Positions 34,983 through 45,684 of a DNA stretch of 64,000 nt are shown here, piece after piece. The stretch covers positions 2,666,001-2,730,000 of the forward strand of contig NC_081340.1 of the NCBI RefSeq assembly GCF_022539665.2, given 5' to 3'. Origin of the DNA: Daphnia carinata (Eukaryota > Arthropoda > Branchiopoda > Diplostraca > Daphniidae). Position numbers and translations under genes: made by a program. The first letter of the stretch is position 1. Each line of letters begins with the position of its first letter. The notes under the pieces were generated by a model. It saw only the letters and a program-made list of their open reading frames with translations. It made no database searches and was not told where the DNA came from.

Positions 34983-36763
34983 CTAGGTAAATATGAAAAC
35001 AAAAAAAAAATTAAGTTTAGATGTCTTGTTGCAATGCTTAAGATAATTTTTATTACCGAAACGTCTGTTTGTCCTGACACCTTTCAGAATTTGTTTGCCG
35101 GCCAGTGACAGTTTGGATGCGTTTATTTCTCTCGACACGTTCAGCATAGATGCTTTCCTCTTGCCTTTAGCAGCTGTCGTCGTTGCCGTCACGGCTGAAA
35201 TTTGCGACGCGTTGTGGAGGTTTTCCTTGACTGTGGCCATCACTCGTTGCTTTCCGTTGACCACTTGACCCTTGGCCGTGAAAACGGGCTTTTGTAATCC
35301 TATAATCGAAGATGTAAAGGAAATACATTATTGCGATTTAATCGAAATTATTGTGTGGTTATTGCCATACCTGAGACGAAGTTAAATTTAATATCTTTTG
35401 ATACGGGCGTTGTGCCAACGATTTGCATTGCAGCTCTGCTCTTAGGAGGCACCGGCGCTGTAGCTTGTGGAGTAACGTTGCTCAGCACGGACTTGGCGCA
35501 AACAGTTTTAACGCTTGCAGACATAGTTTCAGTCCTGTTGCGTTTCTTCTCCACGTACTCGTCGACCGACTGCATTTTCAAAAAATTCTTTTGGTGGATC
35601 TCGGCGAAATTGGGCGCCGCTTTGGGTTTGCCGAGTTTCGGGGTGTGGGTGGTTTCACCATTGGTCGTGAACACCTTTTTGGCGCTGCCAGTAGACGTGA
35701 CGGTTGTTTTAGCTGGAGTGCTAGAAATTGTAGTTCGACTTCTTACTGGATGACTTGACGTCCTCAGTAGCAAAGCTTTTTTCCCAGTAACCACTGAAGG
35801 GGTCGACACTGTTGGTTTCGTTTCTGAAGAAACAACAAAACTTGTCGTAAGTCTGTCGTTGCCTTTCGTTTCGTTTTGCGCTACTGATTCAACTAAGTGC
35901 GATTCATCGTCATTTGCAACATTAGGCGTCAGCTCTGTTTGCTCAGAGGACTCAGCTTTACTAGAACTCCTTGTTCTCTTTGCAGGCACCTTCTCGGTCT
36001 CTGATTCTTCGCTGACATACCGTACTGCTGCGCTTGCTGATTTTTTCAGCTTCCTTTTCGGAATTTGTTCAAGCTCTAATTCTTGAGCTGGTGATTTCAA
36101 GACAAAATCTCCGGAGGCGGATGATTGAGTTTTTCCCATCACACTCTTTTCATCTTCTGAATTAGCAGAGGTCTGGTTCTTTGGATCAACCTTTCTTGAC
36201 TTTTTTATCTTTCTTGTAGAAACTTTATCATTTTCTGATTCATTAGCTGAAGATTCTTCAGTCAAATAAGCTTGTTTCCTTCCTCTCAAAGTTCTGGAAA
36301 TGGTTCCTTGTGGTTCCTTTATCAAAGTTGAATCTACGACATTTTTGGCTTTCTGATATCCATTTTCCTCCTCATCTACTGAAAATGTGGAATTTAAGGC
36401 ATGCTCAACTGACCCTTTCTTTGCTTTTTTGGTAACAGGTAATGTTTTTTTCTGTTCTTCATTCTGCTGTTTGCCACGTTTTCTACCACGTCTTGGGACT
36501 GAGTCTTGCAACACTTCAGAGTCTACAGTGGAATTGTCTGTACTCTCATCGGCCGATATGAAGCGTTCATCTGAAAGATGATTTTCGTGCTCTTGGAGCA
36601 GTTTCTTTATAAGTTTTTCCTATAAACAAACTTTGTTAATTCAAGAACATGCTTGCAAAACGTTTATGACAACCTTTGACATACGACGGGTAATGTTTAA
36701 CTTCTTCTTGGCAATCTTCCACAAATCTCCGTATTTCATTAAATTCAACTCTTCTAATTTCAT
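34983..36763 (-). CDS. NUSAP1: Nucleolar and spindle-associated protein (NuSAP-like)
   Basis: Mitotic microtubule-bundling protein. Three exons in transcription order: 36763-36674, 36619-35371, 35299-34983; 551 codons (human 441). The N-terminus MKLEELNLMKYGDLWKIAKK resembles the SAP-like start of NuSAP (LEELDSLKYSDLQNLAK). The central 350 residues are Lys/Ser/Thr/Glu-rich and low in hydrophobics. The core motif PNFAEIHQKNFLKMQSVDEY is a strong NuSAP signature. A KEN sequence near residues 471-473 could serve APC/C recognition, as reported for vertebrate NuSAP. The last ~30 residues may be lineage-specific. Head-to-head with APC11. Confidence 0.88.
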
Positions 36764-37608
36764 CCTCCACTTGGTTGTACACTGTGTACTGTAGGAAAAC
36801 TAAAGGAACGGGAAATGTTACAATGTGTTTTTGTTTGAAAACTGAACAGACGCTCCGACAACGGCAAGTTCTAATTTTGAAGATTTGAAATACCAGCGTT
36901 GCCAAATAATGCCAGACTTAAATGTTTCTTTTTTTTGTTTTCTCTTTTGTCAGGTTTTGGCAAAAGAAATATTCGACTTACTTTTACTATTGGTTATTTC
37001 CCGTTCCATATTAGAACAATCATTTAAATATGATACTAATGGGATTTTATCATTAGGTTAAAATTTCGCCATTCTCGTTAGAGTTTGGTCATAGATGGTT
37101 ATCTATGGTTTGGTCCCGTGACAATCGGAAATCTTTTTGGGCTATCGATTAGGTCACTTTGGGTTTCGGTGCGGTTCTTCTGGCTTTCGATGTCTTTTTT
37201 CACTTTTTTCTACCCATGGACATCTGGGTCGGCCTCCGGGTCTTCGCCGGTCAAACCGATGCAAGGGAAAAAAGCAAATGGTACCAAAACTCGGTTACGT
37301 ATCCTGTTTACACTGCTTTCACATCTGATTAATCGCCTGAAAAGAACGTACATGGTTAGTAACCGAACCGGTGTGGTTTTCGGGTTCCAGGAAATCGGGG
37401 CTGAGCTCTAATTTTCGTCAACCGTCGTGCTTCAAGTTCTTCCAGCGCTTCAAGCAAAGAGCATTGAACATTGAAGTGACAGCCTATCAATACATTTACA
37501 GACGAATATTTCTTGAAACTACATAATCCCTCTATTTCCCATTGTGCCAAAGTGTTATTTCGTACAGGAACGCTTTAATATTTTTACAGGTGATATCTAA
37601 AATGAAAA
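36764..37608. promoter_or_regulatory. Divergent promoter region between NuSAP-like gene and APC11
   Basis: 845 bp between opposite ATGs. The outer parts are AT-rich; 37100-37420 has a different composition with repeated TCGGTTT/CCGAACC-like words. Open frames here (for example 37085-37411) show no conserved pattern. Two genes used in mitosis share this interval. Confidence 0.45.
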
Positions 37609-38083
37609 ATGAAAGTTAAAATTAAACGTAAGTATTCCAAAGTTGTCGTCCACAACTAAGTTTTAAAAGTACTTGACACCATCCTAGGCATCCTGTTTAC
37701 ACTTCCTAACATAGTTTAATCTTCAAACAACTTGAATTTCACAAAAGAAACCAGTTTGATGCAACGAATTTATCTAGGTTGGGGTGGTGTAGCAATCTGG
37801 AAGTGGAACGGTGTTGCGGTTGATGACCAGTGCAGCATCTGCAGGCAACCTTTTGATGGTTGTTGCACAGAGTGCAAATTTCCTGGGGAGGATTGTCCTC
37901 TTGGTATGTTGCCTTTTTAGCATTTAAATAAAATCAGAAACAGAGTTCTTTAATCTGTTTGTTTTAGTTTGGGGCCAATGCTCCCACTGTTTCCACATGC
38001 ACTGCATTATGAAGTGGCTCAACTCTCAGCAAGTTCATCAACTCTGTCCTATGTGTCGCCAGGAATGGAAATTTAAGGAGTGA
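37609..38083 (+). CDS. ANAPC11: Anaphase-promoting complex subunit 11 (RING-H2)
   Basis: Catalytic RING subunit of the APC/C ubiquitin ligase, which drives mitotic exit. Three exons: 37609-37627, 37778-37903, 37968-38083; 86 codons, like human (84). The tiny first exon encodes MKVKIK plus one base; this N-terminus is identical to the family start and fixes the ATG (a nearby ATG at 37602 is out of frame). Zinc ligands are complete: CSICRQPFDGCC, CKFPGEDCPL, WGQCSHCFHMHCIMKWL and CPMCRQEWKFKE at the end. The stop is 12 bases before the next start codon, in the same exon. Confidence 0.96.
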
Positions 38084-38095
38084 AAGTTGTTTAGA

Positions 38096-38730
38096 ATGTC
38101 TCTTCCAGGATTGCCACCAGTACCAAAAAATCTAACCCTATTCCTTAATAATCCACCAAAACGTAATATAAAAGCTTGAGATGACTCTGATCTAGTTTGC
38201 TTAACTTTTTTTATGATAAATACAATTGCAGAGACCCCTAAACCCTCAACTGTTAACCAGGCTAAAGCAATTCGTCCACTTCCCCGAACTCCCCCTCGGG
38301 ATCCTCCACCTCCTCCACCCACTACAGGCTCTCTCGGAAGAAAGCCTTCCACCCTTGATACGAAATTAGCGATTCTCAAGAAAGAAATGGTAATCTTGCC
38401 AGGCAATTATGGAAATTTTAGGTTTCGTTAACTTTATTTTGTTTTTCTCCTTCTCCTCCTTTGTTGCAATAGGCTGGGCTAAGACAAATAGACATGCAAT
38501 TGATGAATCAGCTGTGGTCCCTTCAGCAGTCAATTCAAGACTTGAAATGCATCATGAGTACATCTGATATGTCACCCCAGTCGGCCGTTGATCCTTGGGA
38601 GCTCAATCATCATGAACGAAACAACGAAGATTTTTGTCGGAGTCCCCATCGCTTGAGTGCGGTTAACGAAAATGAACATATTTCATCATCAACTTCTTCC
38701 ATTTCGTCGGGTAGTGGTGAAAAACCGTGA
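38096..38730 (+). CDS. FAM89: FAM89-family (leucine-rich adaptor) protein
   Basis: Homologue of FAM89A/B, a small adaptor linked in mammals to actin regulation. Three exons: 38096-38162, 38232-38389, 38473-38730; 160 codons. Evidence: LPGLPPVPKNL at the N-terminus and TLDTKLAILKKEMAGLRQID followed by a LWSLQQSIQDLK helix, both close to the FAM89 core (LDARLAALRKEMVGLRQLD ... LYSLYESIQEYK). A Pro-rich segment lies between. The Ser-rich tail ends at SSISSGSGEKP. Its first exon is shared with the last APC11 coding segment, so it has no promoter of its own in the 12-base gap. Confidence 0.85.
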
Positions 38731-38756
38731 TTTTTTTTTCCATTTGCGCGTGAACC

Positions 38757-38957
38757 ATGGAAAATTGCTGTGAAGTGAAACAAATGGAGCGTGAATTGCC
38801 AGGGTGGATGACTAAAACTACAGTGACACAAACTAGAGATTGCAAGCCGTCTAATACTGCGGTGGTCTCGGGCAAAGTGTGTGATCGAAGATTAGCTTAT
38901 TTGATGAGCCCACGGGAATTGCAGATGGTTGCCAAGGAAATTCTTGGTCTTAAGTGA
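38757..38957 (+). CDS. Possible third small cistron, 66 codons
   Basis: An uninterrupted frame that starts 26 bases after the FAM89 stop, in the same terminal exon, with a strong start context (ACCATGG). It encodes an acidic/basic mixed protein with five Cys-containing positions early on and ends CDRRLAYLMSPRELQMVAKEI plus a short tail. I do not recognise a family. A polyadenylation signal follows at 39105. It may be a real cistron or chance frame in the 3' UTR; the helical-looking end and the context favour real. Confidence 0.5.
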   Translation: MENCCEVKQMERELPGWMTKTTVTQTRDCKPSNTAVVSGKVCDRRLAYLMSPRELQMVAKEILGLK

Positions 38958-39104
38958 ATGTTTTGTGTGACATGTCGATGCAGCCCTATTGATATTCATT
39001 CCAATCGTCATTTTCATTTTCGTAATAATCTTTTTCGTTAACTTTTATTCATTGGGTATCGGTGTATAGAGTGGTCCCGTAACAACAAGAATGAGGGGAA
39101 AATG

Positions 39105-39110
39105 AATAAA
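39105..39110 (+). terminator. Polyadenylation signal for APC11/FAM89 unit
   Basis: AATAAA, 148 bases after the 66-codon frame and the first good signal downstream of APC11. Cleavage 15-25 bases later would fall at or inside the last codons of the convergent GMF gene (stop at 39134). Confidence 0.6.
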
Positions 39111-39133
39111 TTTCAATTTCACTAGCCATTGAG

Positions 39134-39835
39134 TTATTTGAGCAACTTCGAGTGGAGCCATTCTTCGGTGAGTTCTTCGAGCTCGCGGATCTCAAATACC
39201 TTGGTCAGTTCAGCCACTTTGACTAGCTCCAACTTGCTCCCAGCATACATCATCTGGAGCTCTGTTTTGGAATCTGTTTGCATCCAAAAAAGAATTGAGC
39301 AATTTGATACAGGATTGATCTAATGAAGGTACCACCTTGTGGACTGCTGAAAATGAAGCACATAGGATAGGATATCCTCCCATCACCATGATCAAGCTTA
39401 AAACTGTAGACAACAAAACGAGGTTGATGTTCCGGCAGAGCTTCTCTCAATTCATCTACATCAATATCCTACAGATGTCAAAACCGTTATTTAAAAATAA
39501 AGTTTAAAAAATCATTTGAAAGCAGAAAATTAGTAAAAGTTACCTCGAGTTCTTCTTCTTTGAAAATCAACTGTTTTTCTCTGTCAACTTTCACTAAGAT
39601 AAATGGAAGAAAAACGAAGAATAATTAAAGTTTGTTATAAAGGCCTATAGGAGTGAGATGCTTCTCTCACTTATAATGGCAGCATTGGTAGTGGATTTTC
39701 TGAAGCGAAATTTCCTAAGATCTTCTTTGAGAGTTGGGTCTATATCACAGACACTGACATTTTGAGACTGTTTGAGAAAACAATATTGAGCTGTGAAATA
39801 AAATAATGAAATTTGAAATCAAGTGCAGCTACCAT
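39134..39835 (-). CDS. GMF: Glia maturation factor (ADF-H domain)
   Basis: Cofilin-family protein that debranches actin by acting on Arp2/3. Five exons in transcription order: 39835-39833, 39767-39671, 39593-39544, 39468-39336, 39273-39134; 140 codons (human 142). The first coding exon is just the ATG; the joined start reads [16 protein letters not shown], matching the family start. Further support: [52 protein letters not shown] and [20 protein letters not shown]. The family's GCKPE is DSKTE here. Ends [10 protein letters not shown]. Its 3' UTR overlaps the end of the APC11/FAM89 unit. Confidence 0.94.
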
Positions 39836-40220
39836 TTCAAAACGACGACTTTCGAAACCTGATTCGAGATCGAATATGACACAGTAAGAACGAGTAGGAT
39901 GGGTGGACAAGGGGTGTTGGCTCCTAATAAGCTAGTTAGGATACGCTGCGTGCATGTTGAACGCCTACTAAACGCATGCACGGGATAAGCAGAATAACAA
40001 CTACCATAGCCACAAAAACGAAGAAAAGGAAAATCTGATTTCTCAAGTTTTGTATTTGCTTTCGCTTTAGGCCTGGCCATCTACCGTTCCATAAATACAC
40101 CAATTTCGAACGCAGCGAAAATTAGAAGTCTTTGTATCAAATCATTTATATTATCATCTGAAAAAGACATTTTAGCCAACAAACATCTTTCGTTCTCCAC
40201 TTAATTTAACAAAAGTTTAA
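39836..40220. other. GMF promoter interval
   Basis: 385 bp between the GMF start and the stop of the next minus-strand gene. It must hold the GMF promoter and the 3' UTR of the secreted protein gene. Short open frames without conserved pattern; nothing else seen. Confidence 0.4.
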
Positions 40221-41650
40221 TTAAAACACAATAATGTCAAAGTCGGGATATTGTTTAGCAAAAAATGGTGGTAAACTACCGAGCGGTACAGTTCTCACGC
40301 TTAGTTGGCCTTCCGAAGGCACGACAATCAGATCAAGCGGATCGGGAACGATGCCCAAGCGTCTGAGCTCATCGTAAATGTATTCACCATCAGTGCTGCC
40401 AATATCGCAAGTTGGCATTTGCCCGGCTGCTTTGACAGGCCGGTTGCAAAAGTGGTCTATCCGACGACCGTCGATCATCTGTGGCATTTTTCCACTAAGG
40501 AAAGGAAACAAAGCCACGTGAAAACCGTTGATAATGACATTAAAATCGGCCGAAAGTTTGGATTTCAGAGGTTTGATAGCGCCACGCTCCATTCCTTGTT
40601 GACCTGTGTAGACCGCGACAATCCATCGTGTCGGCAATGGATAGAGAGTGGACATGACTTGTGCCACTTGTTCAGCAACTTGTTCTGTTGTCGATTCGCT
40701 GCGTATTTCGCCCAACTGGCGTTGGAAACATTGTTCAACGACTTGGACGTTCCGAGCTAGAACTCTTACGTTACGTTGTCCGAACGCTGCTCTCCTTCGA
40801 CTTATTTCTCTAAACCATGTCCCATTTCCATAAATTAGCACAAGAATTTCTGTATAAAAAATGATAATGATTGGCTTACTGTTCAGACATTTTTCCTAAT
40901 ATAGCGAAATGATTAAAAGCCAACGATCCGCTTTCGATAAGATCATTATATCGCTTCACTTTTTCCGAGACATCCATGACGTCGCACTGAAAACAATTAT
41001 GAATTACAACAACTGATTTTAACTATATGCTAGATGACTCCATTTACTTTGAGGCCGTCTTGAATGTTTTCCATCAAATCGGAGCCCGCCACCTGCTGCC
41101 CGAGTAAGCCTTCCATTAATAGAATAATGTTTCCATCAATAAGTCGCGCTCTTTCAAGCCACAAAAGCTCCTGGAACTGCGAGGCTTCTACTGGACCTTG
41201 ACGTCCTATGCCAGACATCATGACACCCATGTCGTGCAGGGCTCGTGATATGGAGTCTTCTGCTTTCTTGTAGTGTCCCAAGTCATTGGGCCGGATTAGA
41301 TCTTCTAATTTTCTCACACCATCTAAAATGTCCTCAGCAGTGGTCGGTTGTGGCAGAATTCTTCTGTCGATGGCTTCCAATACAGTTAAGACTGCAGACG
41401 TGACTGAGATTGCAGTTAAAATGTTGCCACCAACATCAACTGGAGGGGATACATTAGTTTCCCCATTTTCGTTTGTTGTCTCAGGTGCGTTCACGTCAGC
41501 CGGAGCTTCCGGCTCCTGTTTGGTTAATTCGCTTTCATTGGCCAATAGATTTGCGTCCGGGTCATGGCTGATGACGACATTTACTGTTTGACTGGCGCAA
41601 AATAAGAGCACGAGGATCGACGAGGTCGTTATAAAAGGTTTCGGCATCAT
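40221..41650 (-). CDS. Uncharacterised secreted protein, paralogue A
   Basis: Function unknown. Three exons in transcription order: 41650-41048, 40986-40880, 40809-40221; 432 codons. A signal peptide spans about residues 1-28 (FITTSSILVLLFCASQTVNV). A low-complexity acidic linker (residues ~40-70) is followed by a helical-looking domain with DRRILPQPTTAEDILDGVRK and LLMEGLLGQQVAGSDL. Exon 2 encodes a short Cys-containing helix. Exon 3 encodes a likely globular domain with PTRWIVAVYT, IDGRRIDHFC, TCDIGSTDGEYIYDELRR and the end VPLGSLPPFFAKQYPDFD plus a short tail. Gene B at 42817-44163 has the same three-exon structure with identical intron phases. The acceptor at 40810 was chosen because it keeps the frame and matches B. 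Confidence 0.8.
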
Positions 41651-42816
41651 CTAAATTTCAAGTAAATAACACGGTTGTCTGTACAGTGTATGTTCTTTGC
41701 TATGTACGTAAACTAGACTACGGATGAGACAGTAAAGATTTGAACAGTTGATCTAATTACCTGAATGAAGATTATATTCTGAAGGTGACACAAGTGTAGT
41801 ATGAAAATGTTGGGATTTTCAACTTTGTGTGGTTGTGAAGAAAAAGTGAGGACGTTGTTGATCCAGGACGGCACAACCCGAACTACGGGGAAAACGACTC
41901 TAACGAAATGCTACACTTTAATCTTCAATTTCATTTCCTCCTTCGTCTGGTTGGTCAAGCCAATGACCTTAGATGACCCGATACTTCCTTCTTGCTCTCG
42001 CCAATATATTTACAGGTGAGTACCGTATAGGCATAGGGTTCAACGACTTTGATGTTAACACAGGTCATGTCGGAAAGAAATAGTATAAAAGAATTATAAA
42101 AGTAGGTCGTATTGTTGGATCTCTTAAGAGAATTTTACCGTTTAAAGCTTTATTTTCTTCGCAGGTGTCCTTCCTTACAATATTTTCAATGTAGCACACG
42201 ACGGCTATAGGGTTTGTGACCTTTCTACATCCATTGTACATCTGATGGAATTCTAGGATCATATTTATTTACGAATAGTGCGCAGGATTAAGAAAACTAT
42301 GAAAACGGTAGTCTTTTTGCTGTTTACATTTTCTCACTGATGTCTTTAAAGTGCGTACGTGAAGAGAAACCTTGTCGATGACAAACTTGTTGATGTAGAG
42401 GTAATCTAAGATTTGCCACACGCACCAACGTAACAGTTTGAATAATTAGCAACTGTTTACTCCAACAACTCTATATATTATTGACACGATACCACATCAG
42501 CATTTGGCAATGTTTATACTGACTTGAAACGATAAAATTCTATAGCCAACATCCGTCAGAGATGAACTGACGCTCTGGGTACAGCAGGGAACAGGGTACA
42601 GTATTTAAGCATTTACCATTCGTGTTATTACATCAGCCTCCAAAGAACCTTTTGGCATATCTTTCTCATTTATTAGTGAAATTTTAGAACACGATACAAG
42701 ATTGAACCAGAATAGCAATAAATAGGCACAAATGAAGCAAAAGTAACTCACAATCGTAACACGTCATCTTTAAATACGGGTCGGCTACTCGTCATTCAAA
42801 CTTCTATAGGGTTAAA
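41651..42816. promoter_or_regulatory. Upstream region of paralogue A with conserved block
   Basis: The stretch 41840-41990 resembles 44370-44520 upstream of paralogue B, at about the same distance from the ATG (shared words include GTTGTTGAT, CGGCACAA, AAAACGACTC and CTGGTTGGTC). On the minus strand a TATA-like AAATATATTG sits near 42003-42012. This suggests the promoter was copied with the gene. The rest of the interval (42060-42816) has nothing I recognise. Confidence 0.5.
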
Positions 42817-44163
42817 TTAAAACACAATAATGTCGAAATCAGGATATTTCTTGGCGAAAAAGGGAGGTAGACTGCCAAGAGGCACAGTTCTGACACTCAG
42901 TTGACCCTCGGTAGGGACAACAATAAGATCAAGAGGTTCCGGAACGATGCCCTGTCGTCTCAACTCATCGTATACGTATTCACCATCAGTGCTACCAACA
43001 TCACACGTTGGCATTTGACCGGCTCCTTGAACGGGTCGGTCGCAAAATTCGTCAATGCGTCGACCGTCGATCAGGTGAGGCTCTTTTCCTTCTAAAAAGG
43101 GGAACAATGCAACATGGTAGCCATTGGCAGTTTTCACCTTGAAATTGGCAGACAATTTGGGTTTGATCGGTTTGATGGCTGCACGTGAGATGGACATTTC
43201 CCGCTCGTCCGTGTAAACAGCGACGACCCATCGCGTTGGCAATGGGTATCGGGTGGCCATAACTTGTGCCACCTGTTCAGCAACTTGTTCTGTTGTCGAT
43301 TCCTCGCTCCGTATTTCACTTAGTTGTCGCTGGAAACATTCGCCAACAAGTTCTTCGTTACGTGCACGAATTTTAACATCGCGTTCTCTGATAGCCACTC
43401 TCCTTCTATTTGCTTCCCTATATTGCGGATTTAATTTCATTACTTTAGGCTTTACAATGATAAAATGATGACTTACAATCCAGGCATATTTCCTAGTCCA
43501 GAGAAATAATTGAAAGCTATAGACCCACTTTCAATCAAATCGTTGTAACGTCGAAATTTTTCTGAAATTTGAATGGCGTCGCACTACGAACAAATGTCAT
43601 GAAATATAACACGAAACAATCAAAATATACCGTCGTCCACTTACTTTGAGATTATCTTGAACGTTGTCCATTAAATCAGACCCAGCAAGTTGTTGGCCGA
43701 GTAAACCTTCCATCAAGAGAACGATGTCTCCATCGAGGTACCTTGCACGATCAAGCCACCACAATGTTTGAAGTTCGGACGCGTTATTGGTCGTCATGAC
43801 CGTCATGTCGTACAAGGCCCTTAAAATTGTATCTTCTGCATCTTTGTATTGACGACCATCATCAGGAATAGCTAGATCTTCCAGTTTCCTGACCACATCC
43901 AGTGCGTCTAACAACGTCGTCGGTTGCGGTAAAATTCTTCGGTTGATGACTTCTGCGATGGTGATGAGTGAAGCTGCGATACCAATGGTCGTGAAAATGG
44001 TTTCAACTGGATTCGTCTGATTGTTTGGCGAGCCTCTTGATACACTCATTTCATTGGCGAACAATTTCAGGCCGAAATCTTGGCTGGAGACGACGGTTCC
44101 CTTTGGCGCGGTACACAACATGGCCAACAGGATCCATGAGGTTATTGTGATGCGCTCCTTCAT
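42817..44163 (-). CDS. Uncharacterised secreted protein, paralogue B
   Basis: Tandem paralogue of the gene at 40221-41650; function unknown. Three exons in transcription order: 44163-43645, 43583-43477, 43417-42817; 408 codons. A signal peptide covers about residues 1-26 (ITSWILLAMLCTAPKGTVV). The acidic linker of A is shorter here, explaining most of the length difference. Shared strings with A include NRRILPQPTT, LLMEGLLGQQLAGSDL, RRYNDLIESGS, PLPTRWVVAVYT, MPTCDVGSTDGEYVYDELRR and VPLGSLPPFFAK. Exon 2 is exactly 107 bp in both, and intron phases agree. Conservation is strongest in exon 3 and weakest in the linker. No membrane anchor seen after the signal peptide, so a secreted product is likely. 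Confidence 0.8.
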
Positions 44164-45684
44164 CTTCTATAGCTGGAATAACAGAAAACTTTTAATCGTT
44201 GATTTATGAATCACCGCAGATTGAGACGGACATTAAAACAGATTTTTTAAAAAGACTTGCACAAATAGCTTTCACCTACCTCAGTTTGTATTCGATCAAA
44301 GACACCAGCAAAATACTTAAATGTAAATTAGATTTGAGACTAGATGAAATTGTGAATGTGCGCGAATACAAGTGAAGACGGTTGTTGATTCAGTGCGGCA
44401 CAATCCAAACTGGAGGCAGCAAGAGAAAACGACTCAAACGATATACTACATGTTTATCCTCATTTCCTCGTTTCTGCTGGTTGGTCGAGCCAACGACCTC
44501 ACATGACCTGGCGAAGGCCCTATATACCTGTACGGAGAGCCATATAGACAGGTAATGCTTCCTGCCTACATAGAATGAAGTACAAAGTTCAATAACTTTT
44601 GGTTTGAGGAAGGTCAGGTAGGAAATAGTTCCAGTTTTAAGAGCCTTAAAGAATATAGACTAGAATCATGAATGCATGGTATCGGGTGAGTTTGATATAA
44701 ATCAAACTTGGGATTGGTTTGAATTTGGGAGTTTTAACAAAGCAACAGAGCTCAATAAAACATACAAAGGAATACACGCAAGGATATAATTAAGTTAAAG
44801 CCTTAAATACAAGAATTATTCTTGAATATTTGAACTTTGTAATAATAATCAACGGTGTTATATGATATCAACCAAAAAAACATCATTAGACTATGTACAC
44901 ATCAGTCGGGAAAAACCAATGCATTGATTCCCTTACGCTAACCATGTGATACTCTTTGACATTGCAAGGGTGTTGGTTTGAGTTTCGCTTTCGTAAGAGC
45001 TTTTCCAATGTTTGCCTATTAAGTGTTCTTTACGTGTCCTTCACAGTCATATTCGTCATTGAAGAAACTCAGGGTGTATAAGAGACAAGTAAAAATAATT
45101 TTTGATAAAAAACAACGGCAGATAATCACACGACAAACACATGGTGATACAGCGCTGAAAATAAATACACATCAGGTCTTTTTAAGAACGCAATTGGTTG
45201 TGGTTGTTGTTCTTCTCCTATTTCTTTGCTGGTAAAATGTGCAGGAGCAGACATTCGTGGAACCTAGTGTTTATTTTCTTACCGTATGCACAAACAAGAC
45301 GCAAAACGCACCCAGTAACCCCTGTGTTGATTGACACATCTTCATCTATACTACTAATAACACTGTTCATTCCACTGACACCAATATTTCCCAAAACGAT
45401 ATCAATTCCACTAATGCTTGTGTAACTACATGTTCCATCAAACATGCAGAGGCTATCGGATGTCATTCGATCTAGTACAAATAGGAGAACATTTTTCATC
45501 GTGTATCGACCATTTGTCGAGACTTCTTTCCCGTCAGCCGCAGTTCCAAAATCTGCTGCAAGTAATACGTCCCATCGCCTTACATGAAGGTAAACGAATT
45601 TTTTTCTTTTCGTAGATAATTTGCATTTTCTCAGAATTCTTTTTTCACATAAAAACGGCTGACTGTTATCAGCCAGAAGCAACC
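44164..45684. promoter_or_regulatory. Divergent interval between paralogue B and the repeat-ended secreted gene
   Basis: 1.5 kb between opposite starts. The block 44370-44520 is the counterpart of the one upstream of A, with a TATA-like GTATATAGGG on the minus strand at about 44518-44527. Right of 44600 the sequence is AT-rich. A 154-codon minus-strand frame at 45218-45682 has no recognisable pattern and I do not call it. Confidence 0.45.

Noticed and set aside
37085-37411. 108-codon frame in the NuSAP/APC11 promoter
   Set aside because: Low-complexity aromatic/Gly composition without conserved pattern; it sits in a divergent promoter.
45218-45682. 154-codon minus-strand frame next to the repeat-ended secreted gene
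   Set aside because: No family pattern, no signal peptide, and it lies head-on against the promoter of the gene at 45685; length alone does not support it.
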